A stretch of 64,000 nucleotides of DNA, from assembly GCF_041529975.1 (NCBI RefSeq), contig NZ_CP168030.1, positions 620,001-684,000 of the forward strand, given 5' to 3'. The DNA comes from Microbacterium maritypicum. GTDB taxonomy: Bacteria > Actinomycetota > Actinomycetes > Actinomycetales > Microbacteriaceae. Within the stretch, counting starts at the first letter, position 1. Every line of letters starts with the position of its first letter. The notes beneath the pieces are model-generated. The model had not been told where the DNA came from, did not search any database, and saw only the letters and a program-made list of their open reading frames with translations. The translations under genes and the position numbers were made by a program. This document shows positions 33,801-42,639 of the stretch, one piece after another.

Positions 33801-35533
33801 TGTCCTACTCCTGGAACTGGGGCGACGGTACTCCCGCCGGTTCGGGAGCCACCGCCGGTCACACCTACGGCCAGGCGGGTGCACACGACATCACCCTGAC
33901 GGTGACCGACAGCCTCGGCGGGTCGGCGAGCGTCACGAATTCCGTGACGGTGCAGTCTCAGGTCTTCGCGGCATCCGATTCGTTCGGTCGCGTGGTCTCG
34001 AGCGGTTGGGGTGCAGCTGACGTCGGTGGCACGTGGGCACCCATGAGCGGTTCTGCCGCCATCGCCTCCGTCGCAGACGGAGTGGGCAAGCTCAATCTCG
34101 CACCCGGGGATACCCGCGAGATGCTTCTGCAGGGCACGTCTCTGCTCGACACCTCGGCACGGATCAACTACACGCTGTCCTCGGGGCCGTCGACGGGCAT
34201 CGCCTATGAAGGGCTCGGTGCGCGTCGGTCCGGTTCCAACGGCTATCGTGCACTTGCATGGCACCGCGCCGATGGCAGCACGTGGATCGTGATCCAGCGC
34301 AACGGCACGGCGATCGCCAGCACCGCTGTCGCGGGTCTCACCTGGACAGCGGGCAGCACGTTCAACCTGGCGATGGAGACGACCGGTTCCACGACTACCA
34401 CCATCCGCGCCAAGCTGTGGGCAGGCGGAGCCGCAGAACCCGCCAGCTGGCAGCTGTCGACGACGGACGCGACGGCGGCCCTCCAGGTCGCGGGAGCACC
34501 CACCGTGTACTCGTACCGTTCCGGTACGGGAACCGGGAGCAACCTCGCCAGCTTCGACGACTTCACGCTGAAGAACCTCGGCGCCGTGGCGCCGGATCCG
34601 GAGCCGGAGCCCGAGCCCGAGCCCACCAACGTCGCACCGGTGGCCGCTTTCTCGGCGACCGCGACGGCGTTGACGGCCAGCGTAGACGGCACCGCGTCGA
34701 CGGATTCGGATGGCACCATCGCCTCCTACGCCTGGAACTTCGGCGACGGCTCCACGGGCACGGGTGCGACCAGCTCCCGAACCTACGCCGCGGCCGGAAC
34801 CTACACCGTGACGCTCACCGTGACCGACGACAAGGGGGCGACGCACACCGCGACCAAGCAGGTCACGGTGGCTGCGGCTCCTGTCGATCCGGATCCGGAG
34901 CCCGAGCCCGAGCCCGCCCCGCTGGCCGGCGACGAGTTCGACCGGACCTCCGGTCCCGGCTGGGGCAGCGCGGTCGTGGGCGGCGCCTGGACGATCGCCG
35001 GCGGCTCGCAGGCAGCGGCTACCGTGGCGGACGGCCAGGGCAAGATGGCCCTGATCGCCGGGGATACCCGCCACGCGACGCTCAACACGACCTCGATCAC
35101 CGACGCCGTCCTGCAGACGCAGTTCCGCGTCGATCAGGCCCCGGCAGCGGGCGGCGCCTACATCGGAGTCATCGCGCGTCAGTCGGCCGCAGGTAAGTAC
35201 CTGGTCCGTGCGTGGCTGCGTCCTGACGGAACCATCTGGCTCGTGGCTCACCGCGATGGCACCGTGCTGCTCGCGCAGCCCGTAGCGGGGCTCGCCTTCA
35301 CGGCGGACACCTCCTACACGCTGAAGGTCTCTGTCACCGGTGGGTCGCCGACCGCGATCTCGGCGAAGATCTGGGCGACGGGCGGCACAGAGCCGGCGAA
35401 CTGGCAGCTCAACACGACGGATGCGACGCCGTTGCAGGGGGCGGGATCGGTCGGGCTGAGCGGCAACCGCTCGGGGAACGCGACCGCGGCACTCGGTGTC
35501 TCCTTCGACTCGTTCCGGGTGACCGCCCCGTAG
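30824..35533 (+). CDS. Giant secreted multidomain protein (propeller, LamG, four PKD, two carbohydrate-binding-like domains)
   Basis: A 1569-residue exported protein. Order: Sec signal peptide (1-38, ends AASAAD); beta-propeller-like repeats (about 45-470; NVLAYDINTGQLL, IYIGGSFNSVNG, VYVGGLF); fibronectin-like segment (475-570); LamG/concanavalin-type domain (571-791); PKD domains at about 795-876, 885-961 and 966-1044; a ~205-residue domain A (1047-1256); a PEPEPEP linker; a fourth PKD (1273-1353); a second linker; and domain B (1369-1569), homologous to A. The A/B type domain also occurs in the beta-helix protein at 38645. There is no LPXTG or membrane anchor. Probably a polymer-binding surface or matrix protein. 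The ATG follows CTGGGGAG. Confidence 0.88.
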   Translation: MGNTTITKRALGALASVVTAALLVAGMTTLGAQAASAADVSPPPLLQRDENVVTSDPIPTVQIDNGYVWSQTTIGSTVYAVGKFDNARAPLAVPGTSLTARSNVLAYDINTGQLLSFAPQVNGVIKAVAASPDGSRIYIGGSFNSVNGQARWNFAALDAVTGQLVPGFNPSIGGSGVYAMATSGSSVYVGGLFTQGNGTARKNLAAFNAANGALLGWAPQTDLQVDAMVMDPAGQNVIAAGRFSQVNGDLTMRGAVALDKSTGAVDTSWALPQTVKNGYNTGASSGKAGIFGLAADSTAVFGTGWVYASADVGNLEGTFAAEAGTGQVRWISDCLGDHYGVYSTGKVVYTTSHTHACSTQGMHPEQNPRTHRYSEAYTADARGTLGNQPAAGSTYKNWAGTPAPSAYAWTPDWAVGVTTGMGQAGLSITGAGNMISIGGEFRSVNNGRFEGLVRFSTTPPAGAKDGPRVSGANWTATAQSFIPGRVRVSIPSNWDRDDLTLTYELRRTGTATPVATLTADATWWNRPTISLEDKTAPPGTQQEYTVVAKDGNGNAVSSQAVSATVTAGAASTYVDAVTADAPQLYYPLGDSRQDWAGANTPVFGSGVSTSTSGVANTATGASTFTGSSTGRVATTNKVAAPSEYSTEVWFKTNSTTGGKLIGYGSAASGDSTSYDRHLYMTNNGRLVFGTYDGSTRTIQNSTALNDNAWHHAVATQSSAGMKLYVDGTLVASDASGTTAENYLGYWRIGGDNLSSWPSAPSSKYFKGALDEAAVYPYALTSTQVQTHYGVGKGFEAPTASFTATATDLDVAFDASASAPAGSATITGYRWDFGDDSPAGTGATTSHTYTASGTYTAKLTVTDSNGLAATTEKPVVVQAANVLPTASFEVTGTGLSVSADASASTDSDGTISSYAWNWGDGTTSTGQVASHVYATAGTRTVTLTVTDNRGGTASTTRQAVTTHADPVATFTSTASGMTVNVSAAGSSASDGATLSYSWNWGDGTPAGSGATAGHTYGQAGAHDITLTVTDSLGGSASVTNSVTVQSQVFAASDSFGRVVSSGWGAADVGGTWAPMSGSAAIASVADGVGKLNLAPGDTREMLLQGTSLLDTSARINYTLSSGPSTGIAYEGLGARRSGSNGYRALAWHRADGSTWIVIQRNGTAIASTAVAGLTWTAGSTFNLAMETTGSTTTTIRAKLWAGGAAEPASWQLSTTDATAALQVAGAPTVYSYRSGTGTGSNLASFDDFTLKNLGAVAPDPEPEPEPEPTNVAPVAAFSATATALTASVDGTASTDSDGTIASYAWNFGDGSTGTGATSSRTYAAAGTYTVTLTVTDDKGATHTATKQVTVAAAPVDPDPEPEPEPAPLAGDEFDRTSGPGWGSAVVGGAWTIAGGSQAAATVADGQGKMALIAGDTRHATLNTTSITDAVLQTQFRVDQAPAAGGAYIGVIARQSAAGKYLVRAWLRPDGTIWLVAHRDGTVLLAQPVAGLAFTADTSYTLKVSVTGGSPTAISAKIWATGGTEPANWQLNTTDATPLQGAGSVGLSGNRSGNATAALGVSFDSFRVTAP

Positions 35534-35554
35534 CGGCGGAGTGACGCGCCGCAC

Positions 35555-35612
35555 GTGAGGTGCGCTCCCGTCCGTCGGTGCTCACGCGCCGGCGGATGAG
35601 GGCGCGCCTCAC
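35555..35612 (+). terminator. Long imperfect inverted repeat, possible terminator
   Basis: GTGAGGTGCGC (35555-35565) and GCGCGCCTCAC (35602-35612) can pair with one mismatch around a 36-nt loop, followed by TTGTTCG. It lies in the 206-bp gap after the giant secreted protein; nothing else gene-like is visible there. Confidence 0.4.
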
Positions 35613-35740
35613 TTGTTCGAGGCTGCTGACGTGTTACACATTGACAGCGCCCCGAGCGCACAGCGCACGGTGACACCGGCGGGGAGGGCGGTCCCATGAG
35701 ATTCGTTCCGCGCCACCACCTCCGAGTAGGATCCTGACGC

Positions 35741-37051
35741 ATGGCCACTGCTGTTCCGATCGTGCTCCTCGCAGTCGGAGGTCTCGCCGCACTGGCCCTC
35801 GTCGTACTCGTGCTCCGGATGATGCCCCGCGCGGCATTCGTCGTCTGGGCGTGCGTGCTCTTCTTCGTCCCCCTCTGGGTGGGGGTGAACATCGGCTTCT
35901 ACTGGGCCGCGATCACGCTCCTCACGGCGCTGCTTATCGTCGTCAACTGGTCGATCGTCCCGCTGCGGGCGGCCGATGCGTGGGTGGCGGTGTTCATCAT
36001 CGTCACCGTCGGTCTCTACGCCTTCGGCTCCGTGGACCTCGCGTCCCTCGTCGCCGCGCTGCTCGAATGGGTGATCCCCTACATCTGGGGCCGCGTGGTG
36101 CTCGCCCGGGTCGGCACCGCATGGGTGACCTCCACGATCGCGATCGTCGCCGTGGTCGCCGCGACCCTCGCCGTCGTGGAGTTCTTCACCTCGTTCAACC
36201 CGTTCGTGCTCATACCGGGGTCGGGGGTCATCTACGACACCTGGAGCCCGCTGCAGGAGCGCGGAGGGGTCCTGAGGGCGGAGGGTGCTTTCGGGCATTC
36301 GATCGCACTCGGTGCGGCCCTGGCCATGTCTTCGGCGTTCGTCGTCGCGACCAGGTGGCGGCTCGTTCCGAAGATCAGCGGGGTGGTGATCATCGCGGTG
36401 GCGACGGTCCTCACTTTCAGCCGTGTGGGTCTCCTGACGCTCGTGCTCACGCTCATCCTGTCCACGTTCCTGATCGTCGGCGTCTCCACTCGTTTCCGGG
36501 CGACCGTCGCCGTGGCCGGTGTGATCGGAACGGCCATCGTCATCCCCATCATCGATACGGTCTTCGGGGCAGCGGGGGAGGAAGCGGGCGGCAGTGCGGA
36601 CTATCGAACGGACCTGCTCGTGCTCCTCGAACAGGTGCAGGTCTTCGGCAACCCGGGCGACTGGCACTCCCTGGTCTCGGGCGACTATTACCTCGGCTAC
36701 TTCGCCAGATCCGTCGACAATGCGCTGGTCCTCACCCTGCTGAGGTACGGATATGTGCCGACCTTCCTCATCATGGCTGCCGTCGTCTGCGCTGCGTGGA
36801 TGGCGCTGAGGCGTTCGACGCGAAGCCCCGCAGCGCTCGCGGTCGTCGGACAACTTCCGAGTCTCGTGGTGGTCGCCCTCATCACGCAGTACAGCATGTT
36901 CCTCTGGTTCTGCGTGGGCCTGGCCATCACCTGGGCCAGAGACTCTGCCGTGCTCCGAGGGCCCGACGAACCGGCCACGCGCGTCGATATCGGCGCACCG
37001 GAGGGGCTGCGGCTGCCGAACAACGCCCCGCCGTTGTACCCACGAGCGTGA
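35741..37051 (+). CDS. O-antigen ligase/Wzy-type polysaccharide polymerase
   Basis: A 436-residue integral membrane protein with ten or more predicted helices and a large extracytoplasmic loop (about 280-330, AGEEAGGSADYRTDLLVLLEQ), as in the Wzy_C/O-antigen ligase family. Family membership rests on topology and on context with flippase, BY-kinase and priming transferase genes. It probably polymerises lipid-linked repeat units on the outer face of the membrane. A -10-like TAGGAT ends eight bases before the ATG, suggesting a very short leader. Confidence 0.8.
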   Translation: MATAVPIVLLAVGGLAALALVVLVLRMMPRAAFVVWACVLFFVPLWVGVNIGFYWAAITLLTALLIVVNWSIVPLRAADAWVAVFIIVTVGLYAFGSVDLASLVAALLEWVIPYIWGRVVLARVGTAWVTSTIAIVAVVAATLAVVEFFTSFNPFVLIPGSGVIYDTWSPLQERGGVLRAEGAFGHSIALGAALAMSSAFVVATRWRLVPKISGVVIIAVATVLTFSRVGLLTLVLTLILSTFLIVGVSTRFRATVAVAGVIGTAIVIPIIDTVFGAAGEEAGGSADYRTDLLVLLEQVQVFGNPGDWHSLVSGDYYLGYFARSVDNALVLTLLRYGYVPTFLIMAAVVCAAWMALRRSTRSPAALAVVGQLPSLVVVALITQYSMFLWFCVGLAITWARDSAVLRGPDEPATRVDIGAPEGLRLPNNAPPLYPRA

Positions 37052-37106
37052 GGGTGCGGAAACGTTGACTCATCTAGAATCGAAATCTCAGGGGGAATGG
37101 GGAACC

Positions 37107-38459
37107 ATGGGCGAGAGCCGGGTCAGTCTGCGTGTCATCGCGAGTTCGTTGCGCAAGTTCTGGTGGCTGATCGTGCTGTCCGCCGTTCTCGGCGCAGCGG
37201 GGTCCTACGGATACGCGTCGCTGCAGACGCCGCTCTTCCAGGCGACGACCTCCCTGTATTTCGCTCTCAACCAGGGAACCAGCGCCTCAGACCTCAACCA
37301 GGGATCGGTGTACACGCAGAGCCAGATGCTGTCGTTCGCTCAGCTCGCCACCAGCTCGCGCGTGCTCGATCCCGTCATCGAAGAGCTCGACCTCGACACC
37401 ACTGCGCGTGCTCTGGCCCGGGACATCGAGGTGTCGATCCCGCAGAGCACTGTCACGCTCCGGGTCACCGGAATCGCGGACGACGCAGAAGCATCGGCCG
37501 ACCTGGCGAACGCCGTCGCCGACCAGCTCATCGTGGCCGTCAAGGACGTGGCTCCCAAGGATCCGCAGGGGGAGTCCACGATCACCGCGCAGGTGATCGA
37601 CGACGCGGTCGTGCCGGAGTTCCAGTTCACCCCGAGCAAGCCTCGTGATGCCCTTCTCGGCGGCTTCCTCGGCGGGGTGCTCGGCCTGGCCGTCGCCATC
37701 CTGATCGGGGTGCTCGACACCCGGGTGCGCAACGAGGAGACGCTCACACAGGCGGGGGGCGACCCCGTGCTCGGTGTCGTGTCGAAGTCCCCGCTGCTGG
37801 TCACGCGCGGCATCGCCGTGGCACAGGAGCCGCTGGGGCACACCTCGGAGGAGTTCCGTCGCATCCGCTCCGCGCTCGCATATGCGAATGTGTCGTCGCG
37901 CGTGAAGGTGCTCCTGGTCACGTCGGGCATGCCGGCCGAGGGCAAGTCGACGGTGTCGGTGAACCTGGCCATGACGCTCGCGGGTCTCCGCAACTCCGTG
38001 CTGCTGATCGACGCCGACATGCGCCGCCCGCGTGCGCACGAGCACGCCGGCATCGACGGCTCGATCGGTCTCACGAGCGTGCTGCTCGACGAGGTCGAGT
38101 TCGAGGTGGCCAAGCACAGCGTCGCCGACAGCACGCTGGACATCCTGCCCGCCGGCACCGTGCCTCCCAACCCCGCCGAACTTCTCACGTCGTCGCGCAT
38201 GGCGCAGCTGCTCGATTTCGCCGCAGCGGAGTACGACTACGTCGTGATCGACTCTCCCCCGACGCTGAGCGTCGCGGACGCGAATCTCTTCGCCACCCAG
38301 ACCGACGGTGTCATCCTCGTCGTCGACGCGACCAAGACGCGCCGTGCCGCGCTGACGAAGAGCATCAGGTCGCTCGAGTCGGGTGGCGCACGCATCCTCG
38401 GGACCGTGCTGAACAGGGCCCGCCCCGACCGTCATCGTAGCGAGTACTACAGCGATTGA
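37107..38459 (+). CDS. Wzz-domain BY-type tyrosine kinase (chain-length regulator)
   Basis: A 450-residue fusion of a Wzz membrane domain (helices about 16-36 and 188-210, extracellular part between) and a cytoplasmic BY-kinase. The Walker A is GMPAEGKST (about 274-282), the Walker A' LLIDADMRRP, and the Walker B YVVIDSPP. The C-terminal tyrosine cluster is minimal: only Tyr447 and Tyr448 in RSEYYSD. Such kinases control polymer length and export through tyrosine phosphorylation and are reversed by an LMW phosphatase (29395). The ATG at 37107 is preferred over an upstream TTG, with GGGGGAATGGGGAACC providing the ribosome-binding site and TAGAAT (37075-37080) a -10. Confidence 0.92.
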   Translation: MGESRVSLRVIASSLRKFWWLIVLSAVLGAAGSYGYASLQTPLFQATTSLYFALNQGTSASDLNQGSVYTQSQMLSFAQLATSSRVLDPVIEELDLDTTARALARDIEVSIPQSTVTLRVTGIADDAEASADLANAVADQLIVAVKDVAPKDPQGESTITAQVIDDAVVPEFQFTPSKPRDALLGGFLGGVLGLAVAILIGVLDTRVRNEETLTQAGGDPVLGVVSKSPLLVTRGIAVAQEPLGHTSEEFRRIRSALAYANVSSRVKVLLVTSGMPAEGKSTVSVNLAMTLAGLRNSVLLIDADMRRPRAHEHAGIDGSIGLTSVLLDEVEFEVAKHSVADSTLDILPAGTVPPNPAELLTSSRMAQLLDFAAAEYDYVVIDSPPTLSVADANLFATQTDGVILVVDATKTRRAALTKSIRSLESGGARILGTVLNRARPDRHRSEYYSD

Positions 38460-38474
38460 CCGCCGACCCGGGTT

Positions 38475-38491
38475 CACGCCATCATGGCGTG
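38475..38491 (+). terminator. Short stem-loop after the BY-kinase gene
   Basis: Arms CACGCC/GGCGTG with loop ATCAT, 16 bases after the stop. No long T-run follows, so the terminator strength is uncertain. Confidence 0.5.
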
Positions 38492-38517
38492 TATATCGGC
38501 CGGAAGGCGGTGCCCGT

Positions 38518-38644
38518 TTGTCTTTGCCTCCTGAGCCGGTTACTCTTCATGAGTTGCGAGGGGGACTCGCACTTCACCGCCGGGGTGTAAACAGCGGCGT
38601 GGTGCTGGTTGATCGTTGAACCTGCCCCAGAAAACGGTGACATC
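38518..38644 (+). promoter_or_regulatory. Promoter and leader of the beta-helix protein gene with a GGGGA-loop hairpin
   Basis: TTGTCT (38518-38523), a 17-bp spacer and TACTCT (38541-38546) predict a start near 38553. A hairpin begins two bases later (38555-38571, arms TGCGAG/CTCGCA, loop GGGGA). The 92-nt leader has no strong ribosome-binding site next to the ATG. Confidence 0.6.
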
Positions 38645-41266
38645 ATGTCCTTTCCGTTCCTTGAGCTCGCCTCATCCCCAAAGAAATCCCGACGACCTCC
38701 ACAACACCGCCGGCGAGCGGTCGCCGGCGCTCTCGCCGCCGTGCTGGGAGTCACAGCCGCGCTGACGTCTGTACCGGTAGCCGCATCGGCGGATGTGTCG
38801 CACGGAGCGACGCGACCTGCAGCGGCTGCTCCTGCCCCGGTCATCGACGACGACATGGACCGCACCGTCGGCTCCGGGTGGGGATCATCGGCCGTAGGCG
38901 CGTGGCGCGTCATCGAGGGCGCCTCCAGTGTCACGGGAGACGTGGCTCTGCTGGCGAGCCGTAAGCCGGGGATCACCGCGCGGGCGAGCGTGACCGGCGT
39001 CTCGGCAGCCGACGTCGACAGCAAGTTCTCGCTCTCGATCCCGAAGCTGCCCGTCGGCGGTCCGATCTACCTCGCGCAGGCGGTGCGCGTCTCCGGGAAG
39101 GACTCCTACGGCGTGCGGGTGCGTGTGCACCCCGATGGCTCGGCCTACGTGTCCGTCGTTCGACTCACTGACCTCACCGGGGTCCAGAGCCTCGCCGAGC
39201 GTCGCCTTCCGGTGACCGTGAAGAGTGGAACCTCGCTGGACGTCGCGTTCCGAGTGGCCGGCACCAACCCCGTCGCCCTCTCGGCGAAAGCCTGGGTCTC
39301 GGGTGCCGCAGAGCCGTCCGCCTGGCAGGTCTCGCACTCGGATGCATCATCCGCACGCCTGCAGAAGCCGGGTGGATACGCCTTCGCGCTCTACACCTCT
39401 TCCGGGGCGAAGTCGGCAGTGCCCGTCGGCATCGACGACATCCGCGCCACCGCCATCGCTGCTCCGACGCCTGCTCCGGCGCCTGCGCCGGCCCCCACGC
39501 GTCCGCCGGCACCGGCTCCGACGCCGGCCCCGACCCCTGCGCCGGCCCCGACCCCTGCGCCGGCGCCCGTTCCCGTCACTCCCGCGACGCCGGCAGGCGT
39601 GCGCGGTGAGCCGGGTGCACGAATCCCGGGCTCGCTCTCCTACGACGCCCCGTCGACGGCGATCTATGCCGCGCCCACGGGCTCGGATGGCGCTGCCGGC
39701 ACCAAGAACTCGCCGGTCAGGACGATCGAAGCCGCGCTGCGCCTGGTCCCGAACGGGGGGACCATCGTTCTGCGCGGAGGCACCTACCACGAGCAGATCG
39801 TGATCCCGCCGCAGAAGAAGGTCACCATCCAGCCGGCGTCGAACGAGGCGGTCTGGCTCGACGGAGCGAAGCCCGTCACCGGGTGGAAGCCCTCGGGAAG
39901 CACCTGGGTGGTCGACGGCTGGACGACGAAGCTCGACTCGAGCCCGACCTACACCAAGGGCGCCCCCGACTACACCCAGGCCGACTGGCGCTTCATCGAC
40001 CCCGCGCATCCGATGGCTGCTCATCCGGACCAGGTCTGGGTGGCAGGCGCGCAGCTGCGCGAGGTCGGCACTGCGGCGCAGGTGAAGGCGGGGACCTTCT
40101 TCGTCGACGACGCGGCGAAGCGACTCGTGATCGGCACGAACCCCACGGGTAAGCCGGTCGAGGCGAGCGTGCTCTCGCAGGCCCTCTCGATCCGCTCGGC
40201 CGGGTCGGAGATCCGCGGGATCGGGGTGCGTCGATACGCCACCTCCGTCCCCGAGATGGGCACGGTGATCGCGGCGGCTGCCGACGTGTCGCTCACCGAC
40301 GTGACGATCCGCGACAACGCCACCACCGGTTTCTACTCGTGGTCTCCGCGCACCAAATTGACCCGGGTGTCGTTGATCGGCAACGGACTGCTCGGCGGAG
40401 GAGCCTCGCAGGCCGACGGGCTCAAGGTGACGCAGATGCTCTCGACGGGGAACAACTCCGAGGGCTTCAATCACTCTCCGGTGTCGGGCGCCTTCAAGGT
40501 CACGCGAACTCAGAAGGTGACGGTGGCCGACAGTGCGTTCACCGCCAACAACGGGCGAGGCCCGTGGTTCGACGAGTCCGTCGTCGACATCGCCTTCACG
40601 GGCAACGACGTGATCGGCAACACGGGGCACGGCGTCATGGTCGAGCTGTCCGAGCGTGCGGTCGTCGCCGACAACATCATCGCGCGCAACGGCGACTTCG
40701 GGCTCTTCGTACTCAACTCCGGGAACGTGAAGATCTGGAACAACACCTTCGTCGGTAACGCGAACCGCAACATCAGCATCGGGCAGGACGCGCGCAGCGC
40801 CTCCGATCCGAACGCGGCGGGCCACGACCCCCGGACGAGATACGCGCCGCTGGCGTCGTGGACCGTGCGCAACACGGTCGTATCGAACAATGTCATCGCG
40901 GAGAGCGCCGGCAACTGCCTCGTGTGCGTGCAGGACTACTCGCTGAGATTCACCGGCGCGCAGATGGTGTCGAGCATCGACGGCAACCTGTATCACCGCA
41001 CGGCGCCGGGCACACCGAGATGGTTCTCGGCATGGTCCCGAGGCGCGGTGTCGAAGGATCCGACGGTAGCCGACACGCTTGCGGCGTTCACCGCCGCGAC
41101 CGGGCACGACCGGCGATCGCAGTTCGTCGAAGGGGCGAGCGTCGTCAACGACAGGTTCATGCTGCTCGCCACCCGGGCGTCCGCAGGGGTCCCGGTGCCG
41201 GCGGATATCGCCTCGGTATCGCGACTCCCCGTCAACGGCGCGTCGCTGGGAGCCCGGCAGCGGTGA
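38645..41266 (+). CDS. Secreted right-handed beta-helix protein with carbohydrate-binding-like domain
   Basis: An 873-residue exported protein. An Arg-rich n-region and hydrophobic segment end at ASADV (signal peptide about 1-50). Residues about 65-272 form a domain homologous to the A/B domains of the 1569-residue protein (DDDMDRTVGSGWG...). A Pro/Ala linker (273-320) is followed by a parallel beta-helix (about 340-800) that starts YAAPTGSDGAAGTKNSPVRT, typical of DUF1565/pectate-lyase-like proteins. Between the BY-kinase and flippase genes, it is a candidate polysaccharide lyase, hydrolase or modifying enzyme for the polymer made here. No catalytic residues can be named with confidence. Confidence 0.87.
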   Translation: MSFPFLELASSPKKSRRPPQHRRRAVAGALAAVLGVTAALTSVPVAASADVSHGATRPAAAAPAPVIDDDMDRTVGSGWGSSAVGAWRVIEGASSVTGDVALLASRKPGITARASVTGVSAADVDSKFSLSIPKLPVGGPIYLAQAVRVSGKDSYGVRVRVHPDGSAYVSVVRLTDLTGVQSLAERRLPVTVKSGTSLDVAFRVAGTNPVALSAKAWVSGAAEPSAWQVSHSDASSARLQKPGGYAFALYTSSGAKSAVPVGIDDIRATAIAAPTPAPAPAPAPTRPPAPAPTPAPTPAPAPTPAPAPVPVTPATPAGVRGEPGARIPGSLSYDAPSTAIYAAPTGSDGAAGTKNSPVRTIEAALRLVPNGGTIVLRGGTYHEQIVIPPQKKVTIQPASNEAVWLDGAKPVTGWKPSGSTWVVDGWTTKLDSSPTYTKGAPDYTQADWRFIDPAHPMAAHPDQVWVAGAQLREVGTAAQVKAGTFFVDDAAKRLVIGTNPTGKPVEASVLSQALSIRSAGSEIRGIGVRRYATSVPEMGTVIAAAADVSLTDVTIRDNATTGFYSWSPRTKLTRVSLIGNGLLGGGASQADGLKVTQMLSTGNNSEGFNHSPVSGAFKVTRTQKVTVADSAFTANNGRGPWFDESVVDIAFTGNDVIGNTGHGVMVELSERAVVADNIIARNGDFGLFVLNSGNVKIWNNTFVGNANRNISIGQDARSASDPNAAGHDPRTRYAPLASWTVRNTVVSNNVIAESAGNCLVCVQDYSLRFTGAQMVSSIDGNLYHRTAPGTPRWFSAWSRGAVSKDPTVADTLAAFTAATGHDRRSQFVEGASVVNDRFMLLATRASAGVPVPADIASVSRLPVNGASLGARQR

Positions 41267-41276
41267 CGATGTAGGT

Positions 41277-42611
41277 ATGGGTTCACTTCTCGCTGTCGGC
41301 GCCCGCGCGCTGACGATGGTCATCGCGCTTGTCTGTGGCGTTCTCACGACGCGCATGATCATCGGAGGCGCGGGCGTCGACAGCTTCGCCCTCTACACAC
41401 TGCTCACCACGATCCCCTCGCTGCTGACGTTCACCGACCTCGGCAGCGGGGCGGTCCTGGTCAACGCCGTCGCGACGAGCGACGACGTGCGCACCGACGA
41501 GAAGCTGAGGTACCAGCTCACCTCCGTCGGACGCGTGCTGCTCATGTTCGCGGCCAGCGCGATGGCGATCAACACCGTCCTCGTCCTCACCGGCGCTTGG
41601 GAGCTGGTCTTCGGAGAGGCCGGGGGACGCCCCGGCGCGTCGCTGGCGGCGTTCTACTGCGTGACGATCTTCTGCCTGGGGATCCCGCTCGGCGTCTGGG
41701 TGCGCATCATGCTCGGACAGCGTCGCAACCACGTCGTGATCCTGCTCCAAGGCTTGATCTCGCCGCTCACGATGGCCGGGGTGTGGCTGATCCTCACGTT
41801 CGGCGGGGAGAACCTCCATTCGTTCGTCGCGATCGCCTCGTTCGCTGCGTCCTTCCTCGTTTCCGTGCTGGGCCTCCTGATCACGGCGCGCACGACGTCA
41901 CCGCTGATCCCGTCGGCCGTGCGGATGGTTCTGCGTCCGCGACGTTTTCCCGGCGTGCGCGTGATGGACGTCGGTTGGCCGATGCTCGCCCAGATGGTGA
42001 CGTATCCCATCGCCGTGGGATCCCAGCGATACGTCATAGCTCAGCTCGGCGGACCGACCGATGTCGCCGAATACGGCGTGGCCGGACAGGTCTTCTTCGC
42101 GCTGAACGGGCTGGTGATGGCCGGTGGTCTGGCTCTGTGGCCGCATTTCGCTCGAATGCGGCACGACGGCGGTCTCCGGCGTGGCCCGTTCCTGCTCTCC
42201 GCCTTGTTCGCCGCCGCCATCGCTGCCGCGACAGTCATGGTCTGGCTGGTCGGACCGTGGCTCTTCGGATTCATCACGCAGGGCGAGTTGACGGTGCGTC
42301 CGAGCACCATCTTCGCCTTCGGCCTCATGATCATGATGACCGCGGCGGTGTACCCGCTGGGAATGTTCATCATGGACAAGCCCGGCATCCGCTTCCAGGT
42401 GATCCCCACCCTGAGCATGGCCGCTGTGGGAATCGGACTCTCCTTCGTCCTGACGCCCGTGCTCGGAATCGCCGGACCTCTGATCGGCGTCGCGTTCGCG
42501 TTGCTGGTGTGCCAGCTGATCCCGTTCTCGATCTACATCGTGCGGCACAAGACCCGGCTCACCGTCGGCAGCCAGGAATCGGTGCCGCAGCCGAGCGACG
42601 ACGTCGCGTAG
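41277..42611 (+). CDS. Wzx-type lipid-linked oligosaccharide flippase
   Basis: A 444-residue membrane protein with about twelve hydrophobic segments and the overall pattern of the MOP/Wzx exporter family (N-terminal TTRMIIGGAGVDSFALYTLL, a feature of polysaccharide flippases). It would move undecaprenyl-linked repeat units to the outer leaflet for the polymerase at 35741. The ATG at 41277 lies ten bases after the beta-helix protein stop, so the two genes are probably cotranscribed. Longer upstream frames overlap the beta-helix gene and are not real. Confidence 0.85.
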   Translation: MGSLLAVGARALTMVIALVCGVLTTRMIIGGAGVDSFALYTLLTTIPSLLTFTDLGSGAVLVNAVATSDDVRTDEKLRYQLTSVGRVLLMFAASAMAINTVLVLTGAWELVFGEAGGRPGASLAAFYCVTIFCLGIPLGVWVRIMLGQRRNHVVILLQGLISPLTMAGVWLILTFGGENLHSFVAIASFAASFLVSVLGLLITARTTSPLIPSAVRMVLRPRRFPGVRVMDVGWPMLAQMVTYPIAVGSQRYVIAQLGGPTDVAEYGVAGQVFFALNGLVMAGGLALWPHFARMRHDGGLRRGPFLLSALFAAAIAAATVMVWLVGPWLFGFITQGELTVRPSTIFAFGLMIMMTAAVYPLGMFIMDKPGIRFQVIPTLSMAAVGIGLSFVLTPVLGIAGPLIGVAFALLVCQLIPFSIYIVRHKTRLTVGSQESVPQPSDDVA

Positions 42612-42639
42612 ACGGGGGTCCGCGCGCTGCCGCAGCCGG

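Noticed and set aside
31214..35554. 1446-residue minus-strand open frame opposite the giant secreted protein
   Set aside because: The plus-strand protein has a signal peptide and clear LamG and PKD domains; the antisense frame is low-complexity Arg/Gly-rich and explained by codon bias.
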